Of a stretch of DNA of 64,000 bases, positions 20,820 to 31,118 are shown piece after piece. The stretch comes from Halopseudomonas salina (GTDB lineage: Bacteria; Pseudomonadota; Gammaproteobacteria; Pseudomonadales; Pseudomonadaceae), in the NCBI RefSeq assembly GCF_008641105.1, contig NZ_VTTI01000012.1, forward strand, positions 33,526-97,525, given 5' to 3'. The first letter of the stretch is position 1, and every line of letters starts with the position of its first letter. A program made the translations under genes and the position numbers. A model generated the notes under the pieces. It saw only the letters and a list, made by a program, of their open reading frames with translations. It did no database searches and was not told where the DNA came from.

Positions 20820-21782
20820 ATCAAACCGCTGTTTATCAAAGGTCCTTCACTGGGCGTAAGAGTTTTGGTCCTCTCAGTGCTCTCGATTGCGCTGATGGTG
20901 GTCGATGCTCGTGTGGCTGCCCTGCAGCCGCTACGCTCGAATCTGAGCCTGCTACTGACGCCGGTCTATTACATGGCCGACTTACCCGTGCGCGCCTGGG
21001 ATACCGGTTACCAGTTGGTCGCCAGTCGGCTTGACCTGCTTGCCGAGAATGAGCGCTTGCGCGCCGAGGCTCTGCTGACCAAGCGCAAACTGCAGAAACT
21101 GGCTACCCTTACGGAGCAGAACGTGCGGCTGCGCGAATTGCTCAACTCTTCCTCCCTGGTCGATGAAAGGGTGCTGGTATCCGAGCTGGTAGGCGTTGAT
21201 CCCAATCCTTTTACCCAGCGTATCCTGATCAACAAGGGTGAAAGTGACGGAGTATTCCTTGGTCAGCCAGTGCTTGATGCCACTGGTCTGATGGGGCAGG
21301 TGGTAGAAGTCATGCCTTATTCAGCACGCGTGCTGCTGATTACCGACGCCACCCATAGTCTGCCGGTTCAGGTCAATCGGAACGGATTGCGCGCGATTGC
21401 CAGCGGTACCGGCAATAACGAGTTGCTCGAGTTGCGTTTTATCGGCGATACCGCGGATATTCGTGAAGGCGACATAGTGGTCAGTTCGGGTCTGGGTCAA
21501 CGTTTCCCTGCAGGTTATCCGGTAGGTAGAGTGGTTTCGGTCAGCCAGGATCCGGCTCAGCCATTCGCTGATGTGCGTGTGGCTCCTACTGCTCAGCTCA
21601 ATCGCAGTCGATACATGCTGCTGGTCTTCAGTGCCGAGTCCGGATACGGGGAGATTGTGCCCGCTCTCGAGCTGGATGAGCCGCAGTCTGAAGCAACCGC
21701 TCCGGATGAGAGCGCTGCAGCCGAGAAAGCAGACGCTGATACCGTCGCACCCGTCTCCGGGGAGGGTGCAGATGCGCAATAG
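20820..21782 (+). CDS. mreC: Rod-shape determining protein MreC, probable ATC start
   Basis: Bitopic periplasmic scaffold of the elongasome that links MreB to wall synthases. A membrane segment lies at about residues 16-36, then a coiled coil (LLAENERLRAEALLTKRKLQKL region) and the two-barrel domain (GESDGVFLGQPVLDATGLMGQV). The conserved pseudomonad N-terminus (KPLFIKGPSLGVR) is encoded upstream of the first canonical start (TTG 20865); the frame is open back to a TGA at 20784 with no ATG, GTG or TTG. AGGAG at 20809-20813 is 6 bases before ATC 20820, so ATC is my start. The acidic Ala/Glu-rich tail overlaps mreD by 11 bases. Confidence 0.9.
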   Translation: MKPLFIKGPSLGVRVLVLSVLSIALMVVDARVAALQPLRSNLSLLLTPVYYMADLPVRAWDTGYQLVASRLDLLAENERLRAEALLTKRKLQKLATLTEQNVRLRELLNSSSLVDERVLVSELVGVDPNPFTQRILINKGESDGVFLGQPVLDATGLMGQVVEVMPYSARVLLITDATHSLPVQVNRNGLRAIASGTGNNELLELRFIGDTADIREGDIVVSSGLGQRFPAGYPVGRVVSVSQDPAQPFADVRVAPTAQLNRSRYMLLVFSAESGYGEIVPALELDEPQSEATAPDESAAAEKADADTVAPVSGEGADAQ

Positions 21783-22245
21783 TCTTATTATCGGCCTTAC
21801 CTTTGTCGTCGCACTTCTGCTCAGTGTGATGCCCATGTCCACCATGCTGGAGCTGGGCCGCCCTATGTGGTTGGCCATGGTATTGGCCTATTGGGTAATG
21901 GCCCTGCCACATCGGGTAGGCCTGTTGACTGCCTGGATCATGGGGCTGGCAACCGATGTGCTTTATGGCCAGTTGTTCGGCCAGCATGCGTTGGTCATGA
22001 CAATGGTTGCCTGGATGATGCTGTTATTACATCAGCGCATTCGTCGATTCCCCCTGTGGCAACAGAGTCTGGTGATGCTGCCGGTACTGGGTATCGCCCA
22101 GATGTTGCTGCTTTGGCTCAACAGCCTGACCGGCAATCGTCCACCAACATTACTCTTTCTGTTACCGGCCTTTGTCAGCGCCATTCTCTGGCCATGGGTA
22201 TATTCGGTACTGCGCGGCGTCAGGAAGCGGTTTCATGTACTCTGA
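21772..22245 (+). CDS. mreD: Rod-shape determining protein MreD
   Basis: A 157-residue inner-membrane protein with about five hydrophobic segments, partner of MreC in lateral wall growth. The ATG at 21772 is preceded by GGAGGG (21761-21766) at good spacing and lies inside the mreC end; its own end overlaps maf by 11 bases, so mreC-mreD-maf are translationally coupled. The N-terminal [19 protein letters not shown] and [22 protein letters not shown] match MreD. Confidence 0.93.
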   Translation: MRNSLIIGLTFVVALLLSVMPMSTMLELGRPMWLAMVLAYWVMALPHRVGLLTAWIMGLATDVLYGQLFGQHALVMTMVAWMMLLLHQRIRRFPLWQQSLVMLPVLGIAQMLLLWLNSLTGNRPPTLLFLLPAFVSAILWPWVYSVLRGVRKRFHVL

Positions 22246-22867
22246 ACCCAAGACTGCACCATTCTATCTGGCGTCGGCCTCACCGCGTCGTAGTGAGTTG
22301 TTGACCCAGATCGGCGTAGTACACCGTCAGTTTGCCTGCAGTATCGACGAAAGCGTGCGAGCTGGAGAGGGGGCTGTGGACTATGTGGAGCGCGTCACCC
22401 GGGCCAAGGCCCTGGCGGGGCAGCACCAGGCCCCCGATGGGGCGGTAGTGTTGGCTGCCGATACGGCGGTCGTAATAGACGACAGGATCCTGGGCAAGCC
22501 GATGGATGCCGATGACGCAGCGGTCATGCTTCGGTCCCTGTCCGGGCGGACGCACCGGGTGATCACGGCAGTTGCTGTAGCCTGCGGTGAGCGAATCGAA
22601 GTGATTCGGGTGGATACTGATGTCAGTTTCCGACCGATCGCGGCAGCCGAAATCCAGGCTTACTGGATGACAGGTGAGCCCGCAGACAAGGCTGGTGGTT
22701 ATGCCATTCAGGGCCTGGGGGCGGTTTTTGTAGCTATGATTCAGGGGAGTTACAGCGCAGTAGTCGGGCTGCCTCTGGCGGAGACGGCACAGCTTTTGTC
22801 CAGCTTTGGCGTCGATTGTTGGCAGGGGCGTCAGGCGGAGTCCCCATCCGGACTAACGCAAGCATAA
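22235..22867 (+). CDS. maf: Maf-like nucleoside triphosphate pyrophosphatase
   Basis: A 210-residue Maf/HAM1-like enzyme that hydrolyses dTTP/UTP or modified nucleotides. The N-terminal [12 protein letters not shown] phosphate-binding motif, AADTAVV with the catalytic aspartate, and [21 protein letters not shown] are all present. AGGAAG at 22222-22227 precedes ATG 22235, within the end of mreD. Which Maf subclass (YhdE or YceF) is not certain; the position beside mreD favours YhdE. Confidence 0.93.
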   Translation: MYSEPKTAPFYLASASPRRSELLTQIGVVHRQFACSIDESVRAGEGAVDYVERVTRAKALAGQHQAPDGAVVLAADTAVVIDDRILGKPMDADDAAVMLRSLSGRTHRVITAVAVACGERIEVIRVDTDVSFRPIAAAEIQAYWMTGEPADKAGGYAIQGLGAVFVAMIQGSYSAVVGLPLAETAQLLSSFGVDCWQGRQAESPSGLTQA

Positions 22868-22933
22868 ATCCAGGTCGTCAGAGTACCGCGATCAACACCG
22901 CTTCCTGGTGATCTGGTGTGGAGAGCAGAGCCT

Positions 22934-24391
22934 GTGAGCGAAGAGATACTGATCAATATCACGCCGATGGAAACCCGGGTCGCCCTGGTGGAGAATGGCG
23001 TGCTGCAGGAAGTGCATATCGAGCGTACATTGCGCCGAGGCATTGTCGGCAACATCTACAAGGGCAAGGTGGTCAGAGTATTGCCTGGAATGCAGGCAGC
23101 CTTTGTCGATATCGGACTGGAGCGCGCTGCATTTATTCACGCATCCGAAGTGTCCGACCGCGAGGGCCAGGCTGTCGAGGCGATAACGGCTTTGCTGCAT
23201 GAGGGCCAAGGTCTGGTAGTTCAGGTAACCAAGGACCCGATAGGCACCAAGGGTGCTCGCCTGACTACCCATCTGTCGATTCCCTCGCGTTTTCTGGTTT
23301 ACATGCCGCGCACGCCCCATGTGGGCATTTCCCTCAAGATAGAAGATGAAGCCGAGCGCGACCGGCTCAAGCAGGTGGTATCCGCCTGCGTTGAAACTGA
23401 AGGCGTCGATGAGGCCGGTGGCTTCATTCTGCGGACCGCAGCCGAAGCAGCCCGTGAAGAGGAAATACGCGCGGATATCCGTTACGTGCGTCGTCTCTGG
23501 TCGCAAATCTCGCAGCAGACCCAGGCGGCACCGGCCCCCTCGGTGATTTACGAAGACTTGCCCCTTGCCCTGCGCACCCTGAGGGACCTGGTCTGCCCGC
23601 GTACGGAAAAGATCCGCGTGGATTCCCGGGAGACTTTCCAGAAGGTCGAGATTTTCGTGCAGGAGTTGATGCCCGCAGTGCAGAGTTTGTTGGAGCATTA
23701 CCCCGGGGAAAGACCGATTTTCGATCTCTATGGCATCGAGGATGAGATCCACAAGGCGCTTGAGCGCCGGGTAATGCTCAAGTCGGGTGGGCACCTGGTT
23801 ATCGACCAGACTGAAGCCATGACCACCATCGACGTGAATACGGGCGCCTTTGTCGGTCATCGCAATCTTGAGGAAACCATTTTCAAGACGAATCTTGAGT
23901 CGGCGATGGCGATTGCCCGGCAGCTGAGACTGCGCAACCTGGGCGGTATCATCATTATCGATTTTATCGATATGGTTGACGAAGATCACCAGCGCCAGGT
24001 GCTGCGCACACTGGAAAAACAGCTGGAACGCGATCACGCCAAAACCAACATTATCGGTATCACCGAGCTTGGCCTGGTGCAGATGACCCGCAAGCGCACC
24101 CGGGAAAGCCTCGAACAGATACTCTGCGAGCCGTGCCCCTGCTGCACGGGCAGGGGCATCCAGAAAACGCCTGAAAGTGTCTGTTATGAAATCTTCCGGG
24201 AGATTCTCCGTGAGGCGCGTGCCTATCAGGCCGGGGCATACACGGTGCTGGCTTCGCAGGCGGTAATCGATCGCCTGCTGGATGAAGAGTCGGGCAATGT
24301 CGCCGATCTGGAAATTTTCATCGAGCGCCCAATCCGCTTTCAGGTAGAGACGGTCTACACCCAGGAACAGTATGACGTGGTACTCATGTGA
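22934..24391 (+). CDS. rng: Ribonuclease G
   Basis: Endoribonuclease of the RNase E/G family (485 residues) that matures the 5' end of 16S rRNA and trims some mRNAs. An S1 domain occupies about residues 35-125 (GNIYKGKVVRVLPGMQAAFVDIG), the catalytic metal-site motif TTIDVNTGAFVG is near residue 300, and the zinc-link CPCCTGRG near residue 403. The start is GTG 22934, giving the usual MSEEILINITPME; an in-frame GTG at 22916 is less likely. It lies between maf and yhdP. Confidence 0.96.
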   Translation: MSEEILINITPMETRVALVENGVLQEVHIERTLRRGIVGNIYKGKVVRVLPGMQAAFVDIGLERAAFIHASEVSDREGQAVEAITALLHEGQGLVVQVTKDPIGTKGARLTTHLSIPSRFLVYMPRTPHVGISLKIEDEAERDRLKQVVSACVETEGVDEAGGFILRTAAEAAREEEIRADIRYVRRLWSQISQQTQAAPAPSVIYEDLPLALRTLRDLVCPRTEKIRVDSRETFQKVEIFVQELMPAVQSLLEHYPGERPIFDLYGIEDEIHKALERRVMLKSGGHLVIDQTEAMTTIDVNTGAFVGHRNLEETIFKTNLESAMAIARQLRLRNLGGIIIIDFIDMVDEDHQRQVLRTLEKQLERDHAKTNIIGITELGLVQMTRKRTRESLEQILCEPCPCCTGRGIQKTPESVCYEIFREILREARAYQAGAYTVLASQAVIDRLLDEESGNVADLEIFIERPIRFQVETVYTQEQYDVVLM

Positions 24392-24406
24392 TGCCGGACT
24401 GACCCG

Positions 24407-27400
24407 ATGCAAATTCAACGCTGGTTGATCCGTGCCCTCGATGGGTTGATCGTCTTGTTGGTGGTCTGGCTGCTGGCAGCGGCTGCCTACGTCAGTCTGG
24501 GTCGCCAGTTTGTGCCGGCCATAGCTGATTATCGCGTTGAGTTGCTGGCCTGGGCGGAGGAAACTACAGGAAGAGCCATATCGCTGGAAAGTCTGCGTGG
24601 TGAGATGCAGGGTTCGCAGCCGGTGCTGAAGATGCAGGGTCTGCGTGTGCACGAGCAGCTGGATCCGGACAGTCCGACCCTGCTGGCGCTGGATAATGTG
24701 ACAGCTCGGGTGGATATCTGGGCGAGTCTCTGGGAGCGCAGGCTGGTCATGGATGCGCTGCAGATAGAGGGGCTCGCGCTCGAGCTGGTCGAGGATGCGG
24801 ATGGACGCTGGCGCCTGCACGGTCTGGGTGAGCGGCTTGCGGGCAATTTTGATCTGGATACGACGCTGGACATGGTGTTTGAGCAGCGTCGCATTACCTT
24901 GCTGAATACCCGTATTCTGGTCAGTCCCCATGAGCGACCACAGTGGGTCTTCCAGGATGGCGAAATAACGCTCCTGAACGGCCCTGGTTGGCACCGTCTG
25001 GATGGCAGAGTGCGTTTGCCGGAAGGGCAACAGGTGCGCTGGCAGGTCAGTGCATTGCAGGAGGGTAGTGCTTGGCAGGACATGTCAGTGGGATTCTTCC
25101 TCGATCTGCCGCCCATTGACTGGGTCGAGCAATTGCCCCCGGCATGGCTGGAGATGGCTCCGATCGATCAGATGGTGGTCGGCGGGCGCTTCTGGGGTGG
25201 TTGGGAGAAGCAGCAGCTAGAGTATTTTCGTGGACGGCTCGAGATGCCTCGGCTGCGCCTGGAACAAGCGCAGAATGTACCTGAGCTGACTGCGCTGGAG
25301 GCCGAATTTGCGTTCAGGCAGGGCGAGCGCCAGCGGCTGCGTATACAGGGGCTGGAGTTTGATCTTGGCGATCAGCATTGGCCACGCAGCCGGCTATCGC
25401 TGTGGCAGGATACAGCAAGCAGCGACTGGCAAATGCAGGCAGATACTGTGCCGCTGGAGATACTCGCGCAGCTGGTGCCTGCCAGTGTCTTGTCCGATCG
25501 GGCTGCAACCGCACTAGAGGCTTTGCAGCCTGTCGGCACCTTGAACGCGCTGTCTCTGCAGGGTGCTGGTCTGCCGGTAGACTGGCGCAGCCTGAGCATC
25601 AGCGCGATGCTTGAGGACGCGGGTGTTGGAGCCTGGCAGGGCGCGCCGGAAGTACAGGGTATCAGCGGGAGCCTGGCAGGCAGCCCCTTTCAGGGTCAAC
25701 TGAGGGTAAGGAGCGATGATTGGTCGATGCACCTGCCCCGGCTGTTTCCCCAGTCATGGTCATATCAGCAACTCGTTGGACAGATGGACTGGCAATGGTC
25801 CGACGCCGAGGGATTGCGTCTGACAGCACCGGGTATGCGCGCGCAGGGTGTTGATGGTGTCGCAGCTGTCGCCTTGCAACTTCATCTGCCACCGCAAGGC
25901 CAGACCCCGACAATGGCGCTCAGGGTATCTCTGACCGACTCCCAGGCGACCTCCAGTGAGCATTACTTGCCGACCCTGTCGCCTGCCTTCAATCCGCAAC
26001 TGGGGGAGTGGCTGAGCCAGGCACAGATTGAAGGTAGCGTGCCACTGGCTATTTTTGAGTATCAGGGGTCGCTGAGACGCGATGCTGAGCCCGGTGAGCG
26101 GTCCCTGTCACTGCATGCCCAACTGGATTCGGGCAGTCTGCTTTTTCAGCCCGATTGGCCGCGGCTTGAGAAGATCAGCGCTATTTTGCGACTCAAGGAT
26201 CAGCAGGTAGTAATAGAAGATGCCTCCGCACGGTTGTGGGATACGGCTCTCACTGGTATCCGGGTGAACACATACCGCCAGCAACCTGCCGATGCGTTGC
26301 AACTGCGCATCGGCAGTGATTTCACTGGCCCGCTGGGTGATGCTCTGCGGCTCTTGCAGGACACCCCTCTTGCCGCAGCAACCAGTAACGCACTGCGAGG
26401 CTGGGAAGGGCAGGGGCAGGTTCAAGGGCAATTCGGGCTTGAGCTCCCGTTGCAAAGGGAGCGGGCAACGGTGGTGGATGCCCGTTGGCAGCTGGAAGCC
26501 GAGAGTCTCTCAATTCCGTTACTGCAGGCTTCTCTGGGCGAGCTGTCCGGACAGTTTGCCTTTACCTCTGATGCGGGTTTGCAAGCGAGTGAGATAAAGG
26601 CGAGCTTTCTGGGTCGCGCCATAGCAGGTGACATAAGCAGTCAGGCGGGTAGGCAGGAAGCGACATTCAATGGGCAGCACAGCATCGGCCAGCTCAAGTC
26701 GTGGCCGTTGCTTGCAAAGCTTCCCGCAGATCTGATGGCTGGTGAATTGTCATGGGAGGCCCGGGGCGCGTTGCAAGCAGGTGCTGCGTGGCTGCAGGTT
26801 GACAGCGATCTTGAGGGCGTGGAGTTGGATCTGCCGGGCCCGCTGGCAAAGTCGGCAGAGCGCTTGCTGCCAAGCCGCCTGACCTTGGCCCAGGATGGGG
26901 ACCACTACAACTGGCGATTCAATCTGGGGCCGGATCTGGCGGGAGTGGTGCAGACAGGGGCGACTGCCTTGCGGGGAGATCTGCGCTACCGAAGTGGCGA
27001 GCCGTCATTGGGTCGAGAGCCGGGGCTTAGTGTCGGGGCCCGATTCGAACACGTTGAGCTGGCTGATTGGCGCAATTGGGTCGAGCGCCAGGGAGCTTTA
27101 CCGTCGCTAGTGGGTCAATCTGGTGCTGTTTCAGGGCTAAGGCCCAGTGCAGCGATTAAAAGGGTCAGAACGCTGGATCTGCGCGCAGGCGAGTTTAGCG
27201 GCCTGGGCCAACGTCTGAATGATCTGGCGATCAGTGGTGTACGCAGTGATCAGGGTTGGATGTTCAATCTCGATCAGGCACGAGTGAGGGGGCAGATTAC
27301 CTTGCCGGACCTGCGCTCCGAACCTGTGGCGTTCAATATGCAGCGACTTTCTCTCGCCAGTGGCGACAGCGAGCCACGGGTGGATGCATTGGCTAGTCCG

Positions 27401-28273
27401 CTGATCCCTGAAGACCCCCTGCGGGATGTGGATCCGCGAACGCTACCTGCCATGGATGTAAACATAGATATGCTGTCGCGGGGCAACGACCCGGTCGGGC
27501 CGGTGCGTTTTCAGATGCGCCCATCCGACCATGGTGCGCAGATCAGCAGTCTGTCGATGGACTTGCGTGGATTGCAGCTGGCGGGAGACCTGCAATGGCA
27601 TGCCGGGGGCATGTCAAGCCAGTTCAGTGGGGGCCTGCAGGCAGGTGACATAGGCGGGGTGCTGAAGGCGTGGGGCTATGCTCCGACAGTGACCAGTGGA
27701 CAATTTTCGACCACAGCGGATCTGACCTGGTCTGGATCACCGGCATTCTTCGCCTTGAGCCGCAGCACCGGGAGCATTTTGCTCGATGCGCGCAATGGCA
27801 CGTTGCAAAGTGGTGAAGGGTCTGCGGACGCCTTGCGGGTCTTCGGTCTGCTCAATTTCAACGCCCTGACACGCCGCTTGCGCCTGGATTTCAGTGATCT
27901 GTTCGGGCGGGGTACAGCCTACGATACCTTGACCGCCGACCTGGCCCTGACCGACGGCGTGATGCGCACCCGCAGCCCCTTGGTAATGGATGGACCCGGG
28001 GCGAAAATGCAGCTTGATGGCCACATCGACCTGCCGGCCCGCAGCATCGATATGGGGATGCTGGTAACCTTACCGGTAACCAACAATCTACCGCTGGCGG
28101 CCATTATTGCCGGCGCACCCTATATTGGCGGGGCGTTGTTTCTCGCTGACAAGATACTCGGCGACCGAGTCGCTCGCTTTGCGTCGGTTAAATATCGCGT
28201 CAGCGGTGATTGGCAGCAGCCTACCGTCGATTTCGAGCGGGCCTTTGATAACGAGGCAGCCCTGGAGGAGTGA
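24407..28273 (+). CDS. yhdP: YhdP family AsmA-like envelope protein
   Basis: A 1288-residue protein of the AsmA/TamB-related YhdP family (TIGR02099, DUF3971), implicated in moving phospholipids to the outer membrane. One membrane helix (residues 13-33) anchors it in the inner membrane; the rest is a long periplasmic repeat-rich beta region. The C-terminal AsmA-like part (LLDARNGTLQSGEGSADALRV, FNALTRRLRLDFSDLFG) is diagnostic. It begins 15 bases after rng and ends 5 bases before the nitrilase-like gene. Complete length for the family. Confidence 0.93.
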   Translation: MQIQRWLIRALDGLIVLLVVWLLAAAAYVSLGRQFVPAIADYRVELLAWAEETTGRAISLESLRGEMQGSQPVLKMQGLRVHEQLDPDSPTLLALDNVTARVDIWASLWERRLVMDALQIEGLALELVEDADGRWRLHGLGERLAGNFDLDTTLDMVFEQRRITLLNTRILVSPHERPQWVFQDGEITLLNGPGWHRLDGRVRLPEGQQVRWQVSALQEGSAWQDMSVGFFLDLPPIDWVEQLPPAWLEMAPIDQMVVGGRFWGGWEKQQLEYFRGRLEMPRLRLEQAQNVPELTALEAEFAFRQGERQRLRIQGLEFDLGDQHWPRSRLSLWQDTASSDWQMQADTVPLEILAQLVPASVLSDRAATALEALQPVGTLNALSLQGAGLPVDWRSLSISAMLEDAGVGAWQGAPEVQGISGSLAGSPFQGQLRVRSDDWSMHLPRLFPQSWSYQQLVGQMDWQWSDAEGLRLTAPGMRAQGVDGVAAVALQLHLPPQGQTPTMALRVSLTDSQATSSEHYLPTLSPAFNPQLGEWLSQAQIEGSVPLAIFEYQGSLRRDAEPGERSLSLHAQLDSGSLLFQPDWPRLEKISAILRLKDQQVVIEDASARLWDTALTGIRVNTYRQQPADALQLRIGSDFTGPLGDALRLLQDTPLAAATSNALRGWEGQGQVQGQFGLELPLQRERATVVDARWQLEAESLSIPLLQASLGELSGQFAFTSDAGLQASEIKASFLGRAIAGDISSQAGRQEATFNGQHSIGQLKSWPLLAKLPADLMAGELSWEARGALQAGAAWLQVDSDLEGVELDLPGPLAKSAERLLPSRLTLAQDGDHYNWRFNLGPDLAGVVQTGATALRGDLRYRSGEPSLGREPGLSVGARFEHVELADWRNWVERQGALPSLVGQSGAVSGLRPSAAIKRVRTLDLRAGEFSGLGQRLNDLAISGVRSDQGWMFNLDQARVRGQITLPDLRSEPVAFNMQRLSLASGDSEPRVDALASPLIPEDPLRDVDPRTLPAMDVNIDMLSRGNDPVGPVRFQMRPSDHGAQISSLSMDLRGLQLAGDLQWHAGGMSSQFSGGLQAGDIGGVLKAWGYAPTVTSGQFSTTADLTWSGSPAFFALSRSTGSILLDARNGTLQSGEGSADALRVFGLLNFNALTRRLRLDFSDLFGRGTAYDTLTADLALTDGVMRTRSPLVMDGPGAKMQLDGHIDLPARSIDMGMLVTLPVTNNLPLAAIIAGAPYIGGALFLADKILGDRVARFASVKYRVSGDWQQPTVDFERAFDNEAALEE

Positions 28274-28278
28274 TTCAT

Positions 28279-29130
28279 ATGCATCTTGTAGCAGCGATAC
28301 AGATGATCAGCGGTCCTGATGTTCAGGCCAATCTGGACCAGGCGGCGCCACTCATTGCACAGGCAGCGCAGGCCGGGGCCAAGTTGGTGTTGCTTCCGGA
28401 GTGCTTTGCGGCCTTTGGTAATCGTAGTTTGAAAGAAATCGGCGAAGCGGAATGTTCCGGTCAACAACCGATCACCCGCTTTCTGTCCAGACAGGCCAGC
28501 AAACATGGGATCTGGTTGATCGGTGGCAGCATCCCCCTTCCGCGGGCTGCGGGGAAAAAGCCCATGGCCTGTTGCCTGGTCTTTGACGACCAGGGGCAGC
28601 AGGTTGCGCGCTATGACAAGTTGCATCTGTTCGATGTGGAGGTCGAGGATAATCATCGTAGCTATCGCGAATCCAAGGATTACGGTTACGGCGATGCCAT
28701 CGTTTGCGTCGATACACCGGTCGGTCGGGTTGGGCTGAGCATCTGTTATGATGTGCGCTTCCCGGAGCTCTATGTGGCTTTACGCCAGGCAGGCGCCGAA
28801 CTCATTGTCGTCCCTTCGGCATTTACCGCGGTCACCGGCGCTGCCCACTGGGAGGTTCTGCTAAGGGCACGGGCTATCGAAACCCAGTGTTACATTCTGG
28901 CCGCCAATCAGGGTGGGCTGCACCCGGGCGGCCGTGAGACCTTTGGCCGCAGTTGCCTGGTCGATCCCTGGGGCGAAGTCATGGATTCGCTGACCACTGG
29001 GGAAGGGGTGCTCTGCCAGAGCATCGATCATGATCATCTCAATACTATTCGCGCGCGGATGCCGGTTGACCGGCATCGTCGCCTAGTGCCTGCGCAAGCC
29101 ATTGTCGCAGCCGCCAAGGAGTCAGACTGA
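28279..29130 (+). CDS. Carbon-nitrogen hydrolase (nitrilase superfamily, Nit1-like)
   Basis: A 283-residue nitrilase-fold amidase with the complete Glu-Lys-Cys triad: E41 in LVLLPECF, K114 in RYDKLHLFDV and C156 in LSICYDVRFPE. Such proteins in this position are likely omega-amidase or deaminated-glutathione amidase (repair of metabolite side products); the substrate is inferred from family only. GGAGGAG at 28264-28270 is 8 bases before ATG 28279, preferred over GTG 28270. Directly abuts tldD. Confidence 0.9.
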   Translation: MHLVAAIQMISGPDVQANLDQAAPLIAQAAQAGAKLVLLPECFAAFGNRSLKEIGEAECSGQQPITRFLSRQASKHGIWLIGGSIPLPRAAGKKPMACCLVFDDQGQQVARYDKLHLFDVEVEDNHRSYRESKDYGYGDAIVCVDTPVGRVGLSICYDVRFPELYVALRQAGAELIVVPSAFTAVTGAAHWEVLLRARAIETQCYILAANQGGLHPGGRETFGRSCLVDPWGEVMDSLTTGEGVLCQSIDHDHLNTIRARMPVDRHRRLVPAQAIVAAAKESD

Positions 29131-30573
29131 ATGAGTAATGTACTAGCCCAAGTGGAAAACCGCCTGCTGATGCCGGCCGATCTGAGTCCAGACAGCGTTG
29201 CAGCTGTGCTCGGTCAACTGGTTTCGGCCCCGGGCGTGGATGCTGCCGATCTGTATTTCCAGCACCAGATCAGCGAGTCCTGGGTACTGGAAGACGGCAT
29301 TGTCAAAGATGGCAGCTTCAACGTCGATCAGGGTGTTGGTGTGCGGGCCCAGTCGGGCGAGAAAACCGGTTTTGCTTACAGCAACGACGTGCGCCTGCCT
29401 GCGTTGAGTCAGGCGGTAGGGGCGGCGCGTTCGATTGCCCGTTCCGGCCAGACCGGCAGCGTTAAGGCCTGGGATCGCGGTAACAGCACCGCCCTGTATG
29501 CCGCTGACAATCCGCTGGATGTCATGGCCCAGGCTGAAAAGGTCGCTTTCCTGCAACGCCTGGACGCTTATACACGAAGCCTGGACTCGCGTATCACGCA
29601 GGTGTCGGTAAGCATGGGCGGCGTGCACGATACCGTACTGGTTGCTTCCAGCGACGGCACCTGGGCTGGTGATATACGCCCGTTGGTGCGGCTGAACGTC
29701 AGTGTCATTATCGAGAACAAGGGGCGTCGTGAGCGTGGCAGCTCCGGTGGTGGCGGACGCACCGACTACCGCTTCTTTGAAGCCGAAGAGCGCGCCATGG
29801 GTTATGCCCGTGAAGCGGTGCGTCAGGCGATAGTGAATCTGGAAGCCATTCCAGCTCCGGCCGGCAGCATGCCCGTGGTAATGGCGCCTGGCTGGTCCGG
29901 GGTTCTGCTGCACGAGGCCGTCGGCCATGGCCTGGAGGGTGACTTCAACCGCAAGGGCAGCTCCGCCTATAGCGGCCGGGTAGGTGAGAAGGTAGCGTCC
30001 AGCCTGTGCACCATAGTTGACGATGGAACGCTTCCGGGCCGTCGCGGGTCACTGAGCATGGATGACGAGGGTAACCAGACCAACTGCACCACGTTGATCG
30101 AGAACGGCATTCTCAAGGGCTACATGCAGGACAAGCTCAACGCCCGCCTGATGGGCGTGCCTGCAACGGGTAACGGTCGACGTGAGTCTTACGCGCACCT
30201 GCCGATGCCGCGCATGACCAACACCTACATGCTGGCAGGCGAGAGTGATCCTGCGGACATCATCAAGTCGGTGAAGAAGGGTATTTACTGCGCGAATCTG
30301 GGCGGTGGTCAGGTTGACATTACCAGCGGCAAGTTTGTGTTCTCCACCAGCGAAGCCTATCTGATCGAGGACGGCAAGATCACCGCTCCGGTCAAGGGCG
30401 CAACGCTGATCGGTAACGGCCCGGAGGTGATGAATCGTGTCTCCATGGTCGGCCACGACCTGGCGCTGGATAGCGGTGTAGGTACCTGCGGCAAGGACGG
30501 CCAGTCACTGCCGGTGGGCGTGGGCCAGCCCACCGTGAAAATTGATCAGATCACTGTGGGCGGCACGGGCTAG
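29131..30573 (+). CDS. tldD: Metalloprotease TldD
   Basis: A 480-residue subunit of the TldD/TldE (PmbA) heterodimeric zinc protease that degrades unfolded peptides and matures some antibiotics and toxins. The metal motif [11 protein letters not shown] lies near residue 260. The ATG at 29131 abuts the stop of the nitrilase-like gene. The partner gene pmbA and yjgA, which I recall next to tldD in Pseudomonas, are not in this window downstream, so they must be elsewhere. Complete. Confidence 0.96.
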   Translation: MSNVLAQVENRLLMPADLSPDSVAAVLGQLVSAPGVDAADLYFQHQISESWVLEDGIVKDGSFNVDQGVGVRAQSGEKTGFAYSNDVRLPALSQAVGAARSIARSGQTGSVKAWDRGNSTALYAADNPLDVMAQAEKVAFLQRLDAYTRSLDSRITQVSVSMGGVHDTVLVASSDGTWAGDIRPLVRLNVSVIIENKGRRERGSSGGGGRTDYRFFEAEERAMGYAREAVRQAIVNLEAIPAPAGSMPVVMAPGWSGVLLHEAVGHGLEGDFNRKGSSAYSGRVGEKVASSLCTIVDDGTLPGRRGSLSMDDEGNQTNCTTLIENGILKGYMQDKLNARLMGVPATGNGRRESYAHLPMPRMTNTYMLAGESDPADIIKSVKKGIYCANLGGGQVDITSGKFVFSTSEAYLIEDGKITAPVKGATLIGNGPEVMNRVSMVGHDLALDSGVGTCGKDGQSLPVGVGQPTVKIDQITVGGTG

Positions 30574-30617
30574 AAAGTAACCCTCTTCGGCCGGCTGGCC
30601 GGACCACAGTCAGATTT

Positions 30618-31100
30618 TCAGGTGCTTTCGAAGCGCCCAGCCAGGCGGTTCTTTTTCACTTGATCGGCCGGAAATACTCGGCCGCTCATGGCGATATACA
30701 CGCCGTGGCCCAGGGTATTGAGCGCACCGACGGCCAGTCCCAGGTTGAACAGTGCGTCCGAGTCCCTGAAACGGGCCGGCTGCATGGCCCCGGTCAGCAC
30801 AATCACTTTACCCTGAATATCTTCGAGACAGGCACCGGTAACCGTCATGGTATCGGTGCCATGGGTGATCAGTACATGCTCATAGGGGCACGCAGCGACT
30901 TTGTCGTGAATCAACTGCCGATCTGCGTCGTCGAGCTCCAGGCTGTCCTTGCGGATCAGCGATTCCACTGCATATCCTATTGACACCCGGCCCTGCTCCA
31001 GCAATTCGCCCGCCATGGGTTCACCGATCTGGTAATCGCTAAGCGCATCATGATAGAGCTTGTCGAGGGTGCCGCCAGTACCGAAAATCTGTATAAACAT
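30618..31100 (-). CDS. Half-size asparaginase domain protein
   Basis: A 160-residue protein matching only the N-terminal domain of type I/II asparaginases. It keeps the first catalytic threonine loop ([15 protein letters not shown], residues 5-19), the second motif LITHGTDTM and the lysine region [15 protein letters not shown], so the active-site residues are present without the C-terminal domain. GGAG lies 7 bases before ATG 31100, so the longer upstream extension is not used. Stand-alone proteins of this size occur in gammaproteobacteria; activity is unproven. It starts 18 bases from the divergent GIY-YIG gene. Confidence 0.85.
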   Translation of the reverse strand: MFIQIFGTGGTLDKLYHDALSDYQIGEPMAGELLEQGRVSIGYAVESLIRKDSLELDDADRQLIHDKVAACPYEHVLITHGTDTMTVTGACLEDIQGKVIVLTGAMQPARFRDSDALFNLGLAVGALNTLGHGVYIAMSGRVFPADQVKKNRLAGRFEST

Positions 31101-31118
31101 GGGTTCACTCCAACAGTG

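Noticed and set aside
22892..25030. Very long minus-strand open frame (712 codons) opposite rng and yhdP
   Set aside because: It is antisense to two well-conserved proteins, has no recognisable domain, is rich in His/Gln/Arg from GC-biased reverse reading and has no ribosome binding site.
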